13,981 nt of DNA, from assembly GCA_018694455.1 (NCBI GenBank), contig JABHNP010000145.1, positions 1 to 13,981 of the forward strand. The letters are read 5' to 3'. This DNA is from Planctomycetaceae bacterium. Lineage in GTDB: Bacteria > Planctomycetota > Planctomycetia > Pirellulales > UBA1268. The notes beneath the pieces are model-generated. The model made no database searches. It was given only the letters and a program-made list of their open reading frames with translations, and was not told the origin of the DNA. Below, piece after piece: positions 1-7,628 of the stretch. Each line of letters begins with the position of its first letter. Within the stretch, counting starts at the first letter, position 1. A program made the translations under genes and the position numbers.

Positions 1-1493
1 ATTACCGCAAGGCGAGAACCAAATGAATCAGTGCTATCGGCCAGCTTTCTCATCGTAGCATCCATGCTTGAGAGATTTTCACGCCCCTCAATAGCCATCG
101 CACCAGTCTTGCCGGCCATCTCATTTACAGCCACCATGGTCTGTGTAAGTTCTTTGCCGGTAACGGTGATCTCTTCGACAGCGGCAACGGTTTGGGTAGT
201 AGAGTCTCCGAGACGTTGAATAACCTGTTGTTGATCAGTGCCCGTGGCTTGGAGTTTCGAAGAGGTATTGGTTAACGTGTCACTCGAGTTTTGAACACGA
301 CCTATCAAAGAACGTAGATCGTTGGTCATTGTCTGAAGAGACTCCAAAAGAATTGCAGTTTCGTCCCGAGAGAAGACCGAAACATTTCCTCGTAGGTCAC
401 CGGTTGCCACCTTCCGGGACATGCTGATTGCTCTTTGAATAGGCATGCTGATACTTTTTGCAACGAAAAGCGCTACGATAATCACTAGGAGAACTGTGCC
501 ACACACCAGACCGGCGATCAGGAGTTGTTGAAAACGGAGCAGTGCAAATGCTTCACTCGTGTCTTGTTTTGCGACAAGGCCCCACCCAAAGCTTGGAAGG
601 TAACACCATGCCGCGGCAACTTCTTCTTGTCTGTAATCAGGGAAAACGGCATATCCTCGTGTGCCACTCGATGCGTATCGTGCAGCTACGGCTTTGTCTG
701 CAGAGAGTGGTATGGTGAGTTGAAAGGCCGCATCGAGTTGATGGCGGAGTGGGCTCGTGACTCGTGCCATATTATCAATACGTTCGGCAGCAAGAATTTC
801 TCCAGTGGCACCAAGTCCGGTTGTGTCGCTAAGAATTTGCCAGACACGTTCAATGCTTAGTTCGAGTGCTAATACTCCGATGACCTTGTCATTTTTAAAT
901 ATTGGGGCGGTGACAAAGGAGACCGGGTCTGCGGAATTTCCAAATGGGCTGAATCGACAAAGTTCAGATTGTAGAAGTGTGCGAGATCGATCGAAACCTT
1001 TTGCAAGATCTGTATCGCGTAGTGAGTCAGAGGTGAGAGATAATCCAGGTAGGAGCCTCTCAGATGAGGAGTAAAGAACAGTGCCTTGGATATCAATGAG
1101 CAAAAGGCTCTGGTAGCCCAGAGAGCTAGTAGCTTCACGTAGGTACAATGCGGACGATGTATCATCACCAGATATTTTTTCGGTTTCAGACACAGAAGGC
1201 TCAGCTTCTCGAAAGGAAGCCATGGCAGCTACGACTGCCGGCGTCCTAGAAAGCGTTGTGCCATCACGTACTCGTTCGGCCGCATAGGACTCAAGTTGGG
1301 TGGAACGTGCAGACGCAATTTGTAGGAGACGGTCTTGAACAGAAGATTGGAGGGCTCGGTTTGCGAGGCTGGTTGTAATTGCCGTAAGTAGTCCACAGGG
1401 CAACAGCGACATAAGCAGGAACCAAAATAAAAGCCGACGTGCGAGTCGCTGTCGTTTTTTCTCAACCGGTTGTGATGGAGGTGCATTAGTCAT
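1..1493 (-). CDS. Methyl-accepting chemotaxis protein, 3' end beyond the window
   Basis: An uninterrupted minus-strand frame runs from ATG at 1493 to the left edge (497 codons, no stop seen). It was read by hand and begins MTNAPPSQPVEKKRQR. The cytoplasmic N-tail is basic, and a first membrane helix spans about 21-40. A periplasmic double-Cache-like sensor covers about 41-318, with Cache-type segments 'LLIDIQGTVLYSSSE', 'VIGVLALELSIERV' and 'GWGLVAKQDTSEAFA'. A second helix (about 324-345) is followed by a HAMP domain (about 346-400, with P351 and the 'ATGDLRGNV' turn). The N-terminal helix of the MCP signalling domain (about 420-497) ends the visible part; the CheA/CheW-binding tip lies outside. 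It should bind a small ligand in the periplasm and signal to CheA. The start overlaps the stop of the upstream binding-protein gene (ATGACTAA, 8 bp), implying translational coupling. A sensor kinase is a less likely alternative, because the last ~70 residues look like an MCP helix and not a DHp domain. Confidence 0.85.
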   Translation of the reverse strand, partial: MTNAPPSQPVEKKRQRLARRLLFWFLLMSLLPCGLLTAITTSLANRALQSSVQDRLLQIASARSTQLESYAAERVRDGTTLSRTPAVVAAMASFREAEPSVSETEKISGDDTSSALYLREATSSLGYQSLLLIDIQGTVLYSSSERLLPGLSLTSDSLRDTDLAKGFDRSRTLLQSELCRFSPFGNSADPVSFVTAPIFKNDKVIGVLALELSIERVWQILSDTTGLGATGEILAAERIDNMARVTSPLRHQLDAAFQLTIPLSADKAVAARYASSGTRGYAVFPDYRQEEVAAAWCYLPSFGWGLVAKQDTSEAFALLRFQQLLIAGLVCGTVLLVIIVALFVAKSISMPIQRAISMSRKVATGDLRGNVSVFSRDETAILLESLQTMTNDLRSLIGRVQNSSDTLTNTSSKLQATGTDQQQVIQRLGDSTTQTVAAVEEITVTGKELTQTMVAVNEMAGKTGAMAIEGRENLSSMDATMRKLADSTDSFGSRLAV

Positions 1494-2793
1494 TTGTTGC
1501 AGCCTCCTTGGGGGTTGTAGTTGCGGTGTTAGCCCAGCCTCCCCAGCGTTGGTACAGGTCGCTGACAAATGCGTTCCAGTCAGATTTTGAACGTGTAATG
1601 GGATAGGGGACAGGTCGTACTGAGCCGTTACTGTTCCAGACAATATCAAACTGGCCAGTTTTTTGAATTTTCGCGATGTAGACCGGACGCCATGTATGTT
1701 GTGTAGCTGGGTCGACGGCTATGATGCCTTCAGGAGCATTGAGGCTCTGTTGTCTCAGGGCATTACGCACTTGTTGCACATCAGTGTTACCGCTTTCCCG
1801 AACGGCGTTCGCCCACAGATACACGCTGTTGTAGGCAGCAGCAATAACGTCGCTTGTTACACGATCCGCTCCATAACGCTTTTTGAATGCAGCCACGAAT
1901 TTTTTGTTTACATCAGTATCAATTGACTGAAAGTAGTTCCACGCTGCATAGTGACCAACCATATCAGTATGGTCCGTAGCCCGTAGCTCATCTTCAGCTA
2001 TTGCAAATGTCACTACAGGTATATCGTCTGGTGAGATACCAGCTTCACGGAGCTCACGGAAAAAAGCTATCGCTGAATCTCCAACGACAGAGCAGAGAAT
2101 GACATCAGGTTGTGTGTCGACAATCTCTTGAACATAAGATTTAAGGTCAGTGCTACCGAAGGGAACATATTTTTCAGCTACTTTTTCAACATTGAGCCCC
2201 ATGAGTTGATCTGAAATGATTGCATTGACACAGTGAGGCCAGATGTAGTCGGATCCAAGCAAGAAAAACCTGCGAGCATTCAGTTCACCATGACACCACT
2301 GAACAGCTGGAGTTATCTGCTGATTTGGTGCGGCACCGGTATAAATGACATTTGGGCAGGTCTCGAGTCCTTCGTATGCCATTGGATAGATGAGGAGATG
2401 ATCTGACTCAACGAGAACTGGCAAGACGCTTTTTCGACTTGCGCTTGTCCAGCAACCAAAAAGAATGCTGACGTTTTCGTTATTGATAAGCCGATCTGCT
2501 TCTCGAGCAAATGTCGGCCAGTCTGATGCACCGTCAGCAATGACCCATCGGATCTTTCGCCCAAGGAGTCCGCCAGCCGCATTGATCTCTTCAAATGCCA
2601 GTCGTTCCGCGTCAATCATTGCTGATTCACTAACAGCAATAGGGCCCGTCTGTGAATGAAGCACACCAACCAGAATTGGTTTTCGAGCAAGAATCAAAAG
2701 TCCGCTGAAATACCAGAGGGCACAACACACAGCTATGGAGCATCCAGCGGCTATTTGCAGCCGTTTTCGAGACAAGCTCTTCGAATTTGGCAT
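1486..2793 (-). CDS. UrtA-like periplasmic substrate-binding protein, membrane anchored, paired with an MCP
   Basis: This 435-residue protein belongs to the Leu/Ile/Val-binding-like class (Peripla_BP_5, urea/short-chain amide subgroup). Segments typical of UrtA/FmdD-type receptors are 'VGVLHSQTGPIAVSES' (42-57), 'FGCWTSASRKSVLPV' (112-126) and 'YTGAAPNQQ' (151-159). The N-terminus is a basic stretch (K5-R11) followed by one hydrophobic segment (about 14-36) with no lipobox. It is therefore either an uncleaved anchor or a signal peptide cut near residues 36-38. No ABC permease or ATPase gene lies upstream; the neighbours are a DUF1080 gene and the overlapping chemoreceptor. This points to a role as a ligand-presenting co-receptor rather than in uptake, an inference from context. 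The actual ligand (urea, amide, branched amino acid or other) cannot be read from the sequence. The start ATG at 2793 lacks a clear Shine-Dalgarno, but the signal anchor follows it directly. Confidence 0.87.
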   Translation of the reverse strand: MPNSKSLSRKRLQIAAGCSIAVCCALWYFSGLLILARKPILVGVLHSQTGPIAVSESAMIDAERLAFEEINAAGGLLGRKIRWVIADGASDWPTFAREADRLINNENVSILFGCWTSASRKSVLPVLVESDHLLIYPMAYEGLETCPNVIYTGAAPNQQITPAVQWCHGELNARRFFLLGSDYIWPHCVNAIISDQLMGLNVEKVAEKYVPFGSTDLKSYVQEIVDTQPDVILCSVVGDSAIAFFRELREAGISPDDIPVVTFAIAEDELRATDHTDMVGHYAAWNYFQSIDTDVNKKFVAAFKKRYGADRVTSDVIAAAYNSVYLWANAVRESGNTDVQQVRNALRQQSLNAPEGIIAVDPATQHTWRPVYIAKIQKTGQFDIVWNSNGSVRPVPYPITRSKSDWNAFVSDLYQRWGGWANTATTTPKEAATND

Positions 2794-2879
2794 CTCGGTT
2801 GATTTTCGCGCAGGGACTTCGGGGACACACTACTACCTGCAATCTTTGCCTATATTCCCCAGCCGTGCGATGTTTTTCT

Positions 2880-3737
2880 TTAATTTTTCCCGGTTTGGTG
2901 AAGCGGCGTTACCTTTTGGCCATCTCTCAACGATGGTTGGTGGGTCTGTTTTCCGCGTATAGGGCGTATTTTTCGTACCCAGATATTTCGAAAACGTACC
3001 GGATTTCTATGGTCCTGAAGCCGGATCGGTAGGTCTGGTGGATGTGCGATGTACCGAGGGGGACGGTTGAACGGAGTATCACCGAGCAGTTCGAAGTGAT
3101 TCTGTACGAGTATACCGTTGTGTAGCACGGTCACGGTTGCTGGTTCAGTGAGCTGGCCCGCTTTGTCAAAACGAGGGGTGTTCCAGATGATGTCATAGGT
3201 GTTCCACTCTCCTGGTTTTTTTGTAGCGTTCACAAGGGGTGGAGTCTGTTTGTAGATTGCAGCAGCTTGCCCATCGAAATATGTTTTGTTGTTGTATGAA
3301 TCAAGCACCTGAATCTCATAAGGGCCAAAAAAAACACCACTGTTTCCGCGGCCTTGTCCGGTTCCATCTGCGGGAACTGGGCTCGACCATTCAAGGTGCA
3401 GCTGGCAATCACCAAAAGTGTCTTTTGTGTGAATCATTCCTTTTCCAACAACCAGACAGCCATTCTCGATTATCCACGTGGCAGCGTTGTTCCACGCGTG
3501 CGTATTAGAGCCATCGAATAGTATGGTTGCATCGCTGGGAGCGTTTTGATGCGGTTCGCCCGGTGTGACGTATTGTGGTTCATCCCATTTGATACCTGGT
3601 AAATATTCTTCAGCTGTTGCAGGCATGAGTAGACAAATCCAAGAGATCAGTATGAATACAGAGCAGGCCCCTTGAGGCTGACTGCAAAGGTGAGACTGAT
3701 TGAAAGAGGCGGTTGCTTGTCTTTTTATTGTGTTCAT
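2880..3737 (-). CDS. Secreted DUF1080 (3-keto-disaccharide hydrolase-like) protein
   Basis: This 285-residue protein has an N-terminal export signal (basic N-region, hydrophobic core about 25-38, likely cleavage after 'PATA' near 42) and one DUF1080/PF06439 beta-sandwich domain. Family hallmarks are 'LFDGSNTHAWNN' (73-84), 'RGNSGVFFGPYEIQVLDSY' (130-148), 'GEWNTYDIIWNTPRFD' (176-191) and 'NPVRFRNIWVRKI' (246-258). The family is concanavalin-like and is associated with carbohydrate turnover; some members hydrolyse 3-keto-glycosides. The specific substrate is not evident. ATG at 3737 is preferred to an in-frame TTG at 3743 because a GGAG lies 10 nt upstream of the ATG. The basic tail (about 255-285) extends past the domain and has no recognised function. 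The gap to the downstream binding-protein gene is 86 nt, so co-transcription is possible. Confidence 0.88.
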   Translation of the reverse strand: MNTIKRQATASFNQSHLCSQPQGACSVFILISWICLLMPATAEEYLPGIKWDEPQYVTPGEPHQNAPSDATILFDGSNTHAWNNAATWIIENGCLVVGKGMIHTKDTFGDCQLHLEWSSPVPADGTGQGRGNSGVFFGPYEIQVLDSYNNKTYFDGQAAAIYKQTPPLVNATKKPGEWNTYDIIWNTPRFDKAGQLTEPATVTVLHNGILVQNHFELLGDTPFNRPPRYIAHPPDLPIRLQDHRNPVRFRNIWVRKIRPIRGKQTHQPSLRDGQKVTPLHQTGKN

Positions 3738-4030
3738 CTGCAAATGACTCCGTGTATTGACTCACTGTAATGCTCTGAGGCCTACAGGCTCGGTGTATTC
3801 CCCAATGGTCAGAACCTTGTGGAGTATGGCAGGCGGGTCAGCTCATGTCAGTAGTTACCGGTCTGGGCCGAGAATCGGTACGATCCCTACAGGCCGTCCG
3901 TCAGCGAGGCGTTCGCAGTAAGTACTGCTGAAAAGTTTGCCTAGTCGTTAAAGTCGTGGCGTAAATTACTATAGCCGGCTCTTAGCCACGAATTATTGCT
4001 TCAAAACCATTCGATGGAGAAATTACCACC
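3738..4030. other. Intergenic region between divergent DUF1080 and patatin genes
   Basis: This stretch of about 290 bp must carry the 5' regions of two divergent genes. I find no convincing pair of -35/-10 boxes on either strand; TAAATT near 3962 is only a weak -10-like match. The string CCTACAGGC occurs twice, near 3780 and 3886, on the same strand; this may be chance. A GGAGA at 4016-4020, 10 nt before the patatin ATG, is the likely ribosome binding site. A 28-codon ORF starting near 3845 has no ribosome binding site and is not called. Confidence 0.5.
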
Positions 4031-6109
4031 ATGCCAAAACTCGGACTGGCTTTATCAGGTGGGGGTTTTCGTGCAACGCTCTACCATCTTGGAGTGATTC
4101 GGTATCTCAGAGATACGGGCAAGCTGGAAGAAGTCAGTGATATCGCCTCGGTCTCTGGTGGCTCAATACTCGCCGCACATCTTGTATTGAATTGGGAGAA
4201 GTACACGGGTGACGATGATGAGTTTGCAGCAGCAGCAGCTGAAATCATTGATTTCGTGCAGTTTGACGTGCGGAACCATATCGTCAGGCGTTTGCCATTC
4301 ATCTATAGCCTTCGGATGTTCGGAAAACTGGCTCGTCGTGAGATAAATTATCTCACTCCGAACGCGGTTCTTGAGCGTTATTATCGGGATATGCTGTACG
4401 GTGATACCTGTTTGTACGAACTTCCTGATTTGCCTCGGCTTCATATTCTTGCAACGAATGTAAGCGACGGTGTGTTGTCTGTGTTTAATAAAAACGGTCT
4501 CTATATCCAGCAACGAAACAGTAAGCATAATTTTGAATTTCGTCATATTCCAGGTCAGATGGCGACATTGCCACGAGTGGTAGGTGCATCATCTGCATTC
4601 CCAGGTTTTTTTCCACCGGTTGAGATATCGGCGATGGATCTGGGTGTTAGAGAAGGGCAGTTCCCGACCGAGTCATTTACTGATGGTGGCGTATATGACA
4701 ATCTCGGTACGCGTGCATTTGCATGGCTTGCAGCTGAGGTGGGCGCTTTTGATCGGGTTCTTGTGAGTGATGCTGGAAAGCCATTTCAGATTCTTGGAGA
4801 TCAGTCTTTAGGCTTTGTTGGTCAATCTATTCGAGCATCTGACATTCTTTGGGATAGAGTCTGGCAGCTTGAACGTGAAAATTTCGGCCAGCAGGCAGGG
4901 TTTTCGTTTCTCCCAATCACTGACGTCATTTCACAAGAAGAAGATCCGACAGCCCAGCATCCTGTGATTCAGTCGGAAGTACAGTCAATTCGTACGGATC
5001 TCGACAGGTTTTCAGATTATGAAGTGAATGCGTTGGTTCGTCATGGATTTGAAGTTACCAAAAAAGTCTGTAGTGAAATTGGTCTTGGCGGTGATGAAGA
5101 TAACAGTTTGATTCCGTGGAACCCATGTCCAGAAACACAGCGGTTACAAACAGAAGATGTAGGAAGTGATCTTGCCTCTGAGCGAGGTCCTTCAATAGCA
5201 ACTGAAAATTCGCGTCAACTGCGGACGTCCAGCTATCGGAAAGTTTGGTCAACACTCTTCGACTTTAAAGATTGGCCAAGCTATGTTTTTGTCGCGATTG
5301 CATTCGTATTGTTTGTCTGTGGTCCTGTGTATATCTACAGATTACGCAAGCATACCGAATTACTCACTACAATGATTGACTCGATTGCACTCGGTGATCC
5401 GGATATCCGACAGATACTCGATCTTGTAGAAGGAACTGCGACTCAAGATTGGGAGGTGGCTCCACTAGGTGACCTCGTAGGCCCCGCATCACCGCAATTG
5501 AAAGGTGTTGAAATTCTTTCACAGAGCAGAATCTTTGATCTCCGTCAGTTTGATCCGAATGGAGCTGATGAGTCGGCGCGTGGTACTGTCACTGCATGGG
5601 ACAGAATCGTTGTACGCTTTAACGAAGACTATGCGGGTGATCGGCGTGTTGTGTTCACGGGAATCTTTCCAATGAATGTTACTGAGATTCGTCAGCCCTC
5701 AAACCAGCCACAGGGTGATTTTAGGCGAGTTGTTCGAGGAGAAGGTGACGAGGAACTTGGGCCAATGCACGCGCAGCATGAAGTTATCTTTGATCTTTCA
5801 AGCGTGCCAATTGGTGAGCGGGTTACGCTTCAGGCGATGACGACTGCGACAGTTCCTGTTACGATGACAGGGCATCTTCCATTCTTTGTGAATAAACGCA
5901 CTGAACTGCTGACGTCTTGGCTACTCTTTCCTGAGGACATGCCGTATTCAACGTACAGGCTTGTTCGATATCCTGCTGATAAGTCATCACCACCGATTCC
6001 TATGGATCCTCGATTTGCCATTGACCATCCGTTCGGTTCACTTATTGGCTGGTCAGTGATCACGCCGAAGGAGGGGATGGTTTACGAGTGTCGGTGGACG
6101 AATCAGTAG
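4031..6109 (+). CDS. Patatin-like phospholipase with transmembrane segment and uncharacterised C-terminal half
   Basis: This is a 692-residue protein. Residues 1 to about 350 form a patatin-type acyl hydrolase domain. The oxyanion-hole glycine loop is 'GLALSGGGFRAT' (5-16). The nucleophile elbow is 'ASVSGGSIL' (39-47) with S42; its first position is Ser instead of the canonical Gly of GxSxG, as in many bacterial members. The catalytic Asp lies in 'FTDGGVYDNLG' (216-226), D218. A charged linker (350-410) leads to one membrane helix (about 417-437, 'YVFVAIAFVLFVCGPVYIY'). Residues 440-692 are a beta-rich region I cannot assign. The patatin domain starts at residue 4 with no signal peptide, so it should sit in the cytoplasm with the C-terminal part across the membrane. 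The likely activity is lipase/phospholipase A on membrane lipids. GGAGA precedes the ATG by 10 nt. The last 50 bp overlap the convergent MFS gene. No cyclase gene of a CBASS system is present. Confidence 0.9.
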   Translation: MPKLGLALSGGGFRATLYHLGVIRYLRDTGKLEEVSDIASVSGGSILAAHLVLNWEKYTGDDDEFAAAAAEIIDFVQFDVRNHIVRRLPFIYSLRMFGKLARREINYLTPNAVLERYYRDMLYGDTCLYELPDLPRLHILATNVSDGVLSVFNKNGLYIQQRNSKHNFEFRHIPGQMATLPRVVGASSAFPGFFPPVEISAMDLGVREGQFPTESFTDGGVYDNLGTRAFAWLAAEVGAFDRVLVSDAGKPFQILGDQSLGFVGQSIRASDILWDRVWQLERENFGQQAGFSFLPITDVISQEEDPTAQHPVIQSEVQSIRTDLDRFSDYEVNALVRHGFEVTKKVCSEIGLGGDEDNSLIPWNPCPETQRLQTEDVGSDLASERGPSIATENSRQLRTSSYRKVWSTLFDFKDWPSYVFVAIAFVLFVCGPVYIYRLRKHTELLTTMIDSIALGDPDIRQILDLVEGTATQDWEVAPLGDLVGPASPQLKGVEILSQSRIFDLRQFDPNGADESARGTVTAWDRIVVRFNEDYAGDRRVVFTGIFPMNVTEIRQPSNQPQGDFRRVVRGEGDEELGPMHAQHEVIFDLSSVPIGERVTLQAMTTATVPVTMTGHLPFFVNKRTELLTSWLLFPEDMPYSTYRLVRYPADKSSPPIPMDPRFAIDHPFGSLIGWSVITPKEGMVYECRWTNQ

Positions 6110-7454
6110 AATTCGCGAATCCGTCAGGCGTACTAAGCCGAGAGTCATTGCTTGCCTTTCTGATTGCCCAGCCGGTAAAGAGCAACGTGGTAAAAAGAAA
6201 ATACCACGGAAGGAGCCGAACAACCCAATCAAAGGCCGCTTCTTGTGTGGTTGTTGGGTCTGCCTGTTCTACCGCTGTTACGGTGAGAGCAAATGCAATG
6301 CTCATAATCCCATAGCTGACATTCACAGCAAGGCCTCGAAAGCTCAAGACCGTTGCGCGGTGTTTTGAGTCAACCAATTGGTTTAGGTAGTGGCTCTGCA
6401 GAAACATAAGAAGACGCATGGAGAGTGAAAGAAGCATGAAAAACCCCACGCCCCACCAAGGAATAAGGAGTGCGGTCCCAGAAAGACCAATAATGACAGT
6501 CGTGAAAATCAGTCGAAAATTAGCCTTCGGTGACTGGCTAGTCGCAAGACGTCGCATAGGCGAAGCGGCAAGAAGTCCTATGACTGCGGTGCCAGCACTG
6601 ATCACGCCGAAGTACAAAACTGGTATGTCGATCCGTGCATAAAGCTGACTTGAAACCACGAGCAATTGGCGAATAGGTTGATCAAAGAGAACACCGGCAG
6701 CGATGACAATAAGTACCATCGGGTTTGTGAGAATCCATCGCCCAGTCTTGAATGTTTGTTTGAAGGGGTCGAGAAGAGTCACATGCTTCGGAGATTCTTC
6801 GCGTGGTAATTCACGCATTGCAAGGGTCACAAGGATGGCACCGCAGCCGGAGAAGAATGTAAGCCATACGGGCAAACGGAAGGTATCGTCGAGGGTTATT
6901 GAGGCGTTGTAGCCTGCCCAGTCGCTCGCTGCCTGAATGAGATCTGGGCTGTAAACCAGAGAGCCGGTTACCATAGCAACGATCGTAGCCAGTCCACCAA
7001 CTTGCATGAGTCGTTCGAGTACCCGTGGCCAGTCTCCATCTTTTCCAACAGCCTTCAAGGAATCAAAAGCAAGTGCCTCGTCAGCTCCCGACGCAAAGGC
7101 TTCTGCTGCACCGCTGAGAACCCGGTTTAGGAGGAGGGCAGGGAACACCCAAGAGGAACCAATTGGAACAACCGCGAGAAGAAGCATCTCGATCGTCATC
7201 ATGATCGCCGCCGCGACAAGAAGTGCTTTTCTACCCAGAATGTCTGCGAGTGCCCCAGATGGGACCTCAAGCAAAACGATAACGACGGCCCACACTGCAT
7301 TGAGTAAGCCAAACTGTTCGAGAGTGATCCCATACCGCAGAAACATCACCATAAAAACGGGATAGTAAAAACGGATGTTGAAAAGGATGCGAAACGCCAT
7401 GAAAAGACGAACGTTACGTTTTGCTGTACTAGTGGCCAGGGGCTGTGGTGTCAT
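6060..7454 (-). CDS. Major facilitator superfamily (MFS) transporter
   Basis: This 464-residue polytopic membrane protein has the MFS loop 2-3 motif A as 'GALADILGRKAL' (67-78), followed by many hydrophobic helices in two halves. The central loop near 215-235 is charged ('RELPREESPKH'). It resembles drug/proton-antiporter-type MFS proteins; the substrate cannot be inferred. The C-terminal ~30 residues are Ser/Thr/Pro-rich and non-helical. They are encoded in the 50 bp overlapping the patatin gene and the bases just beyond. No Shine-Dalgarno precedes ATG 7454, and the eight-T tract of an intrinsic terminator ends only 18 nt upstream. Expression therefore needs readthrough of that terminator, a very close promoter, or leaderless initiation. 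M19 is a possible later start but also lacks a ribosome binding site. Confidence 0.88.
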   Translation of the reverse strand: MTPQPLATSTAKRNVRLFMAFRILFNIRFYYPVFMVMFLRYGITLEQFGLLNAVWAVVIVLLEVPSGALADILGRKALLVAAAIMMTIEMLLLAVVPIGSSWVFPALLLNRVLSGAAEAFASGADEALAFDSLKAVGKDGDWPRVLERLMQVGGLATIVAMVTGSLVYSPDLIQAASDWAGYNASITLDDTFRLPVWLTFFSGCGAILVTLAMRELPREESPKHVTLLDPFKQTFKTGRWILTNPMVLIVIAAGVLFDQPIRQLLVVSSQLYARIDIPVLYFGVISAGTAVIGLLAASPMRRLATSQSPKANFRLIFTTVIIGLSGTALLIPWWGVGFFMLLSLSMRLLMFLQSHYLNQLVDSKHRATVLSFRGLAVNVSYGIMSIAFALTVTAVEQADPTTTQEAAFDWVVRLLPWYFLFTTLLFTGWAIRKASNDSRLSTPDGFANSTDSSTDTRKPSPPSA

Positions 7455-7472
7455 GCCCTAGACTATACAGTG

Positions 7473-7510
7473 AAAAAAAACTGCCGCCCCAAAAAATGGA
7501 GCGGCAGTTT
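7473..7510 (-). terminator. Intrinsic terminator just upstream of the MFS gene (possible attenuator)
   Basis: On the minus strand, AAACTGCCGC (7510-7501) pairs perfectly with GCGGCAGTTT (7487-7478). The loop is 13 nt, and U's follow at once (eight T's at 7480-7473, partly shared with the stem). On the plus strand the 3' arm is followed by only three T's, so it acts chiefly on leftward transcripts. It sits downstream of the methyltransferase gene and small ORFs, and 18 nt before the MFS ATG. Confidence 0.85.
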
Positions 7511-7532
7511 CATAAATGAATGCCGTTGAGAG

Positions 7533-7558
7533 GCTGGAAATACCCGAAGGTATCCAGC
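7533..7558 (-). other. RNA hairpin with cUUCGg tetraloop in MFS leader
   Basis: Read on the minus strand, GCTGG-ATACC-TTCG-GGTAT-TT-CCAGC forms a 10-bp stem with a 2-nt TT bulge. It is capped by the very stable C(UUCG)G tetraloop. It lies 22 nt before the terminator stem and 19 nt after the stop of the 16-codon ORF. No T-tract follows, so it is not itself a terminator. It may protect the RNA 3' end, pause polymerase, or be part of an attenuator. Confidence 0.7.
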
Positions 7559-7577
7559 TGTCAACCAGGCGGATTGT

Positions 7578-7628
7578 TCAGTAGGAAAACCCACCCGAAC
7601 ATTCACCTGTACAGTCACCATACGTCAC
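7578..7628 (-). CDS. 16-codon ORF with a perfect extended Shine-Dalgarno (candidate leader peptide)
   Basis: A GTG start at 7628 is followed by 15 further codons and TGA at 7578-7580, giving (M)TYGDCTGECSGGFSY. It is Gly-rich and carries two Cys spaced by three residues. AAAGGAGGTGATCCA (7643-7629) immediately precedes the GTG and leaves 7 nt between GGAGG and the start, an optimal distance. The start overlaps the stop of the 35-codon ORF (GTGA), so translation may be coupled. It could be a leader peptide controlling the downstream MFS gene, or a genuine small Cys-containing protein. It could also be the -1 frame tail of the preceding ORF. No homologue is recognised. Confidence 0.4.
   Translation of the reverse strand: MTYGDCTGECSGGFSY

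Noticed and set aside
869..1168. Minus-strand 99-residue ORF and plus-strand ORFs inside 1-1493.
   Set aside because: They are shadows of the continuous MCP frame, whose Cache, HAMP and signalling motifs are clear.
3845..3931. 28-codon plus-strand ORF in the DUF1080/patatin intergenic region.
   Set aside because: It has no ribosome binding site and no recognisable product, and its length is expected by chance.
4031..6109. Patatin protein as a CBASS (CapV-type) anti-phage effector.
   Set aside because: No CD-NTase, ubiquitin-like or JAB genes lie beside it; the neighbours are a DUF1080 gene and an MFS transporter. The architecture, with a C-terminal helix and extra domain, also differs.
7455..7472. 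TATAGT seven bases before the MFS ATG as a -10 box for a leaderless mRNA.
   Set aside because: Spacing would fit, but no -35-like hexamer lies 16-18 bp upstream, where terminator sequence is found instead.
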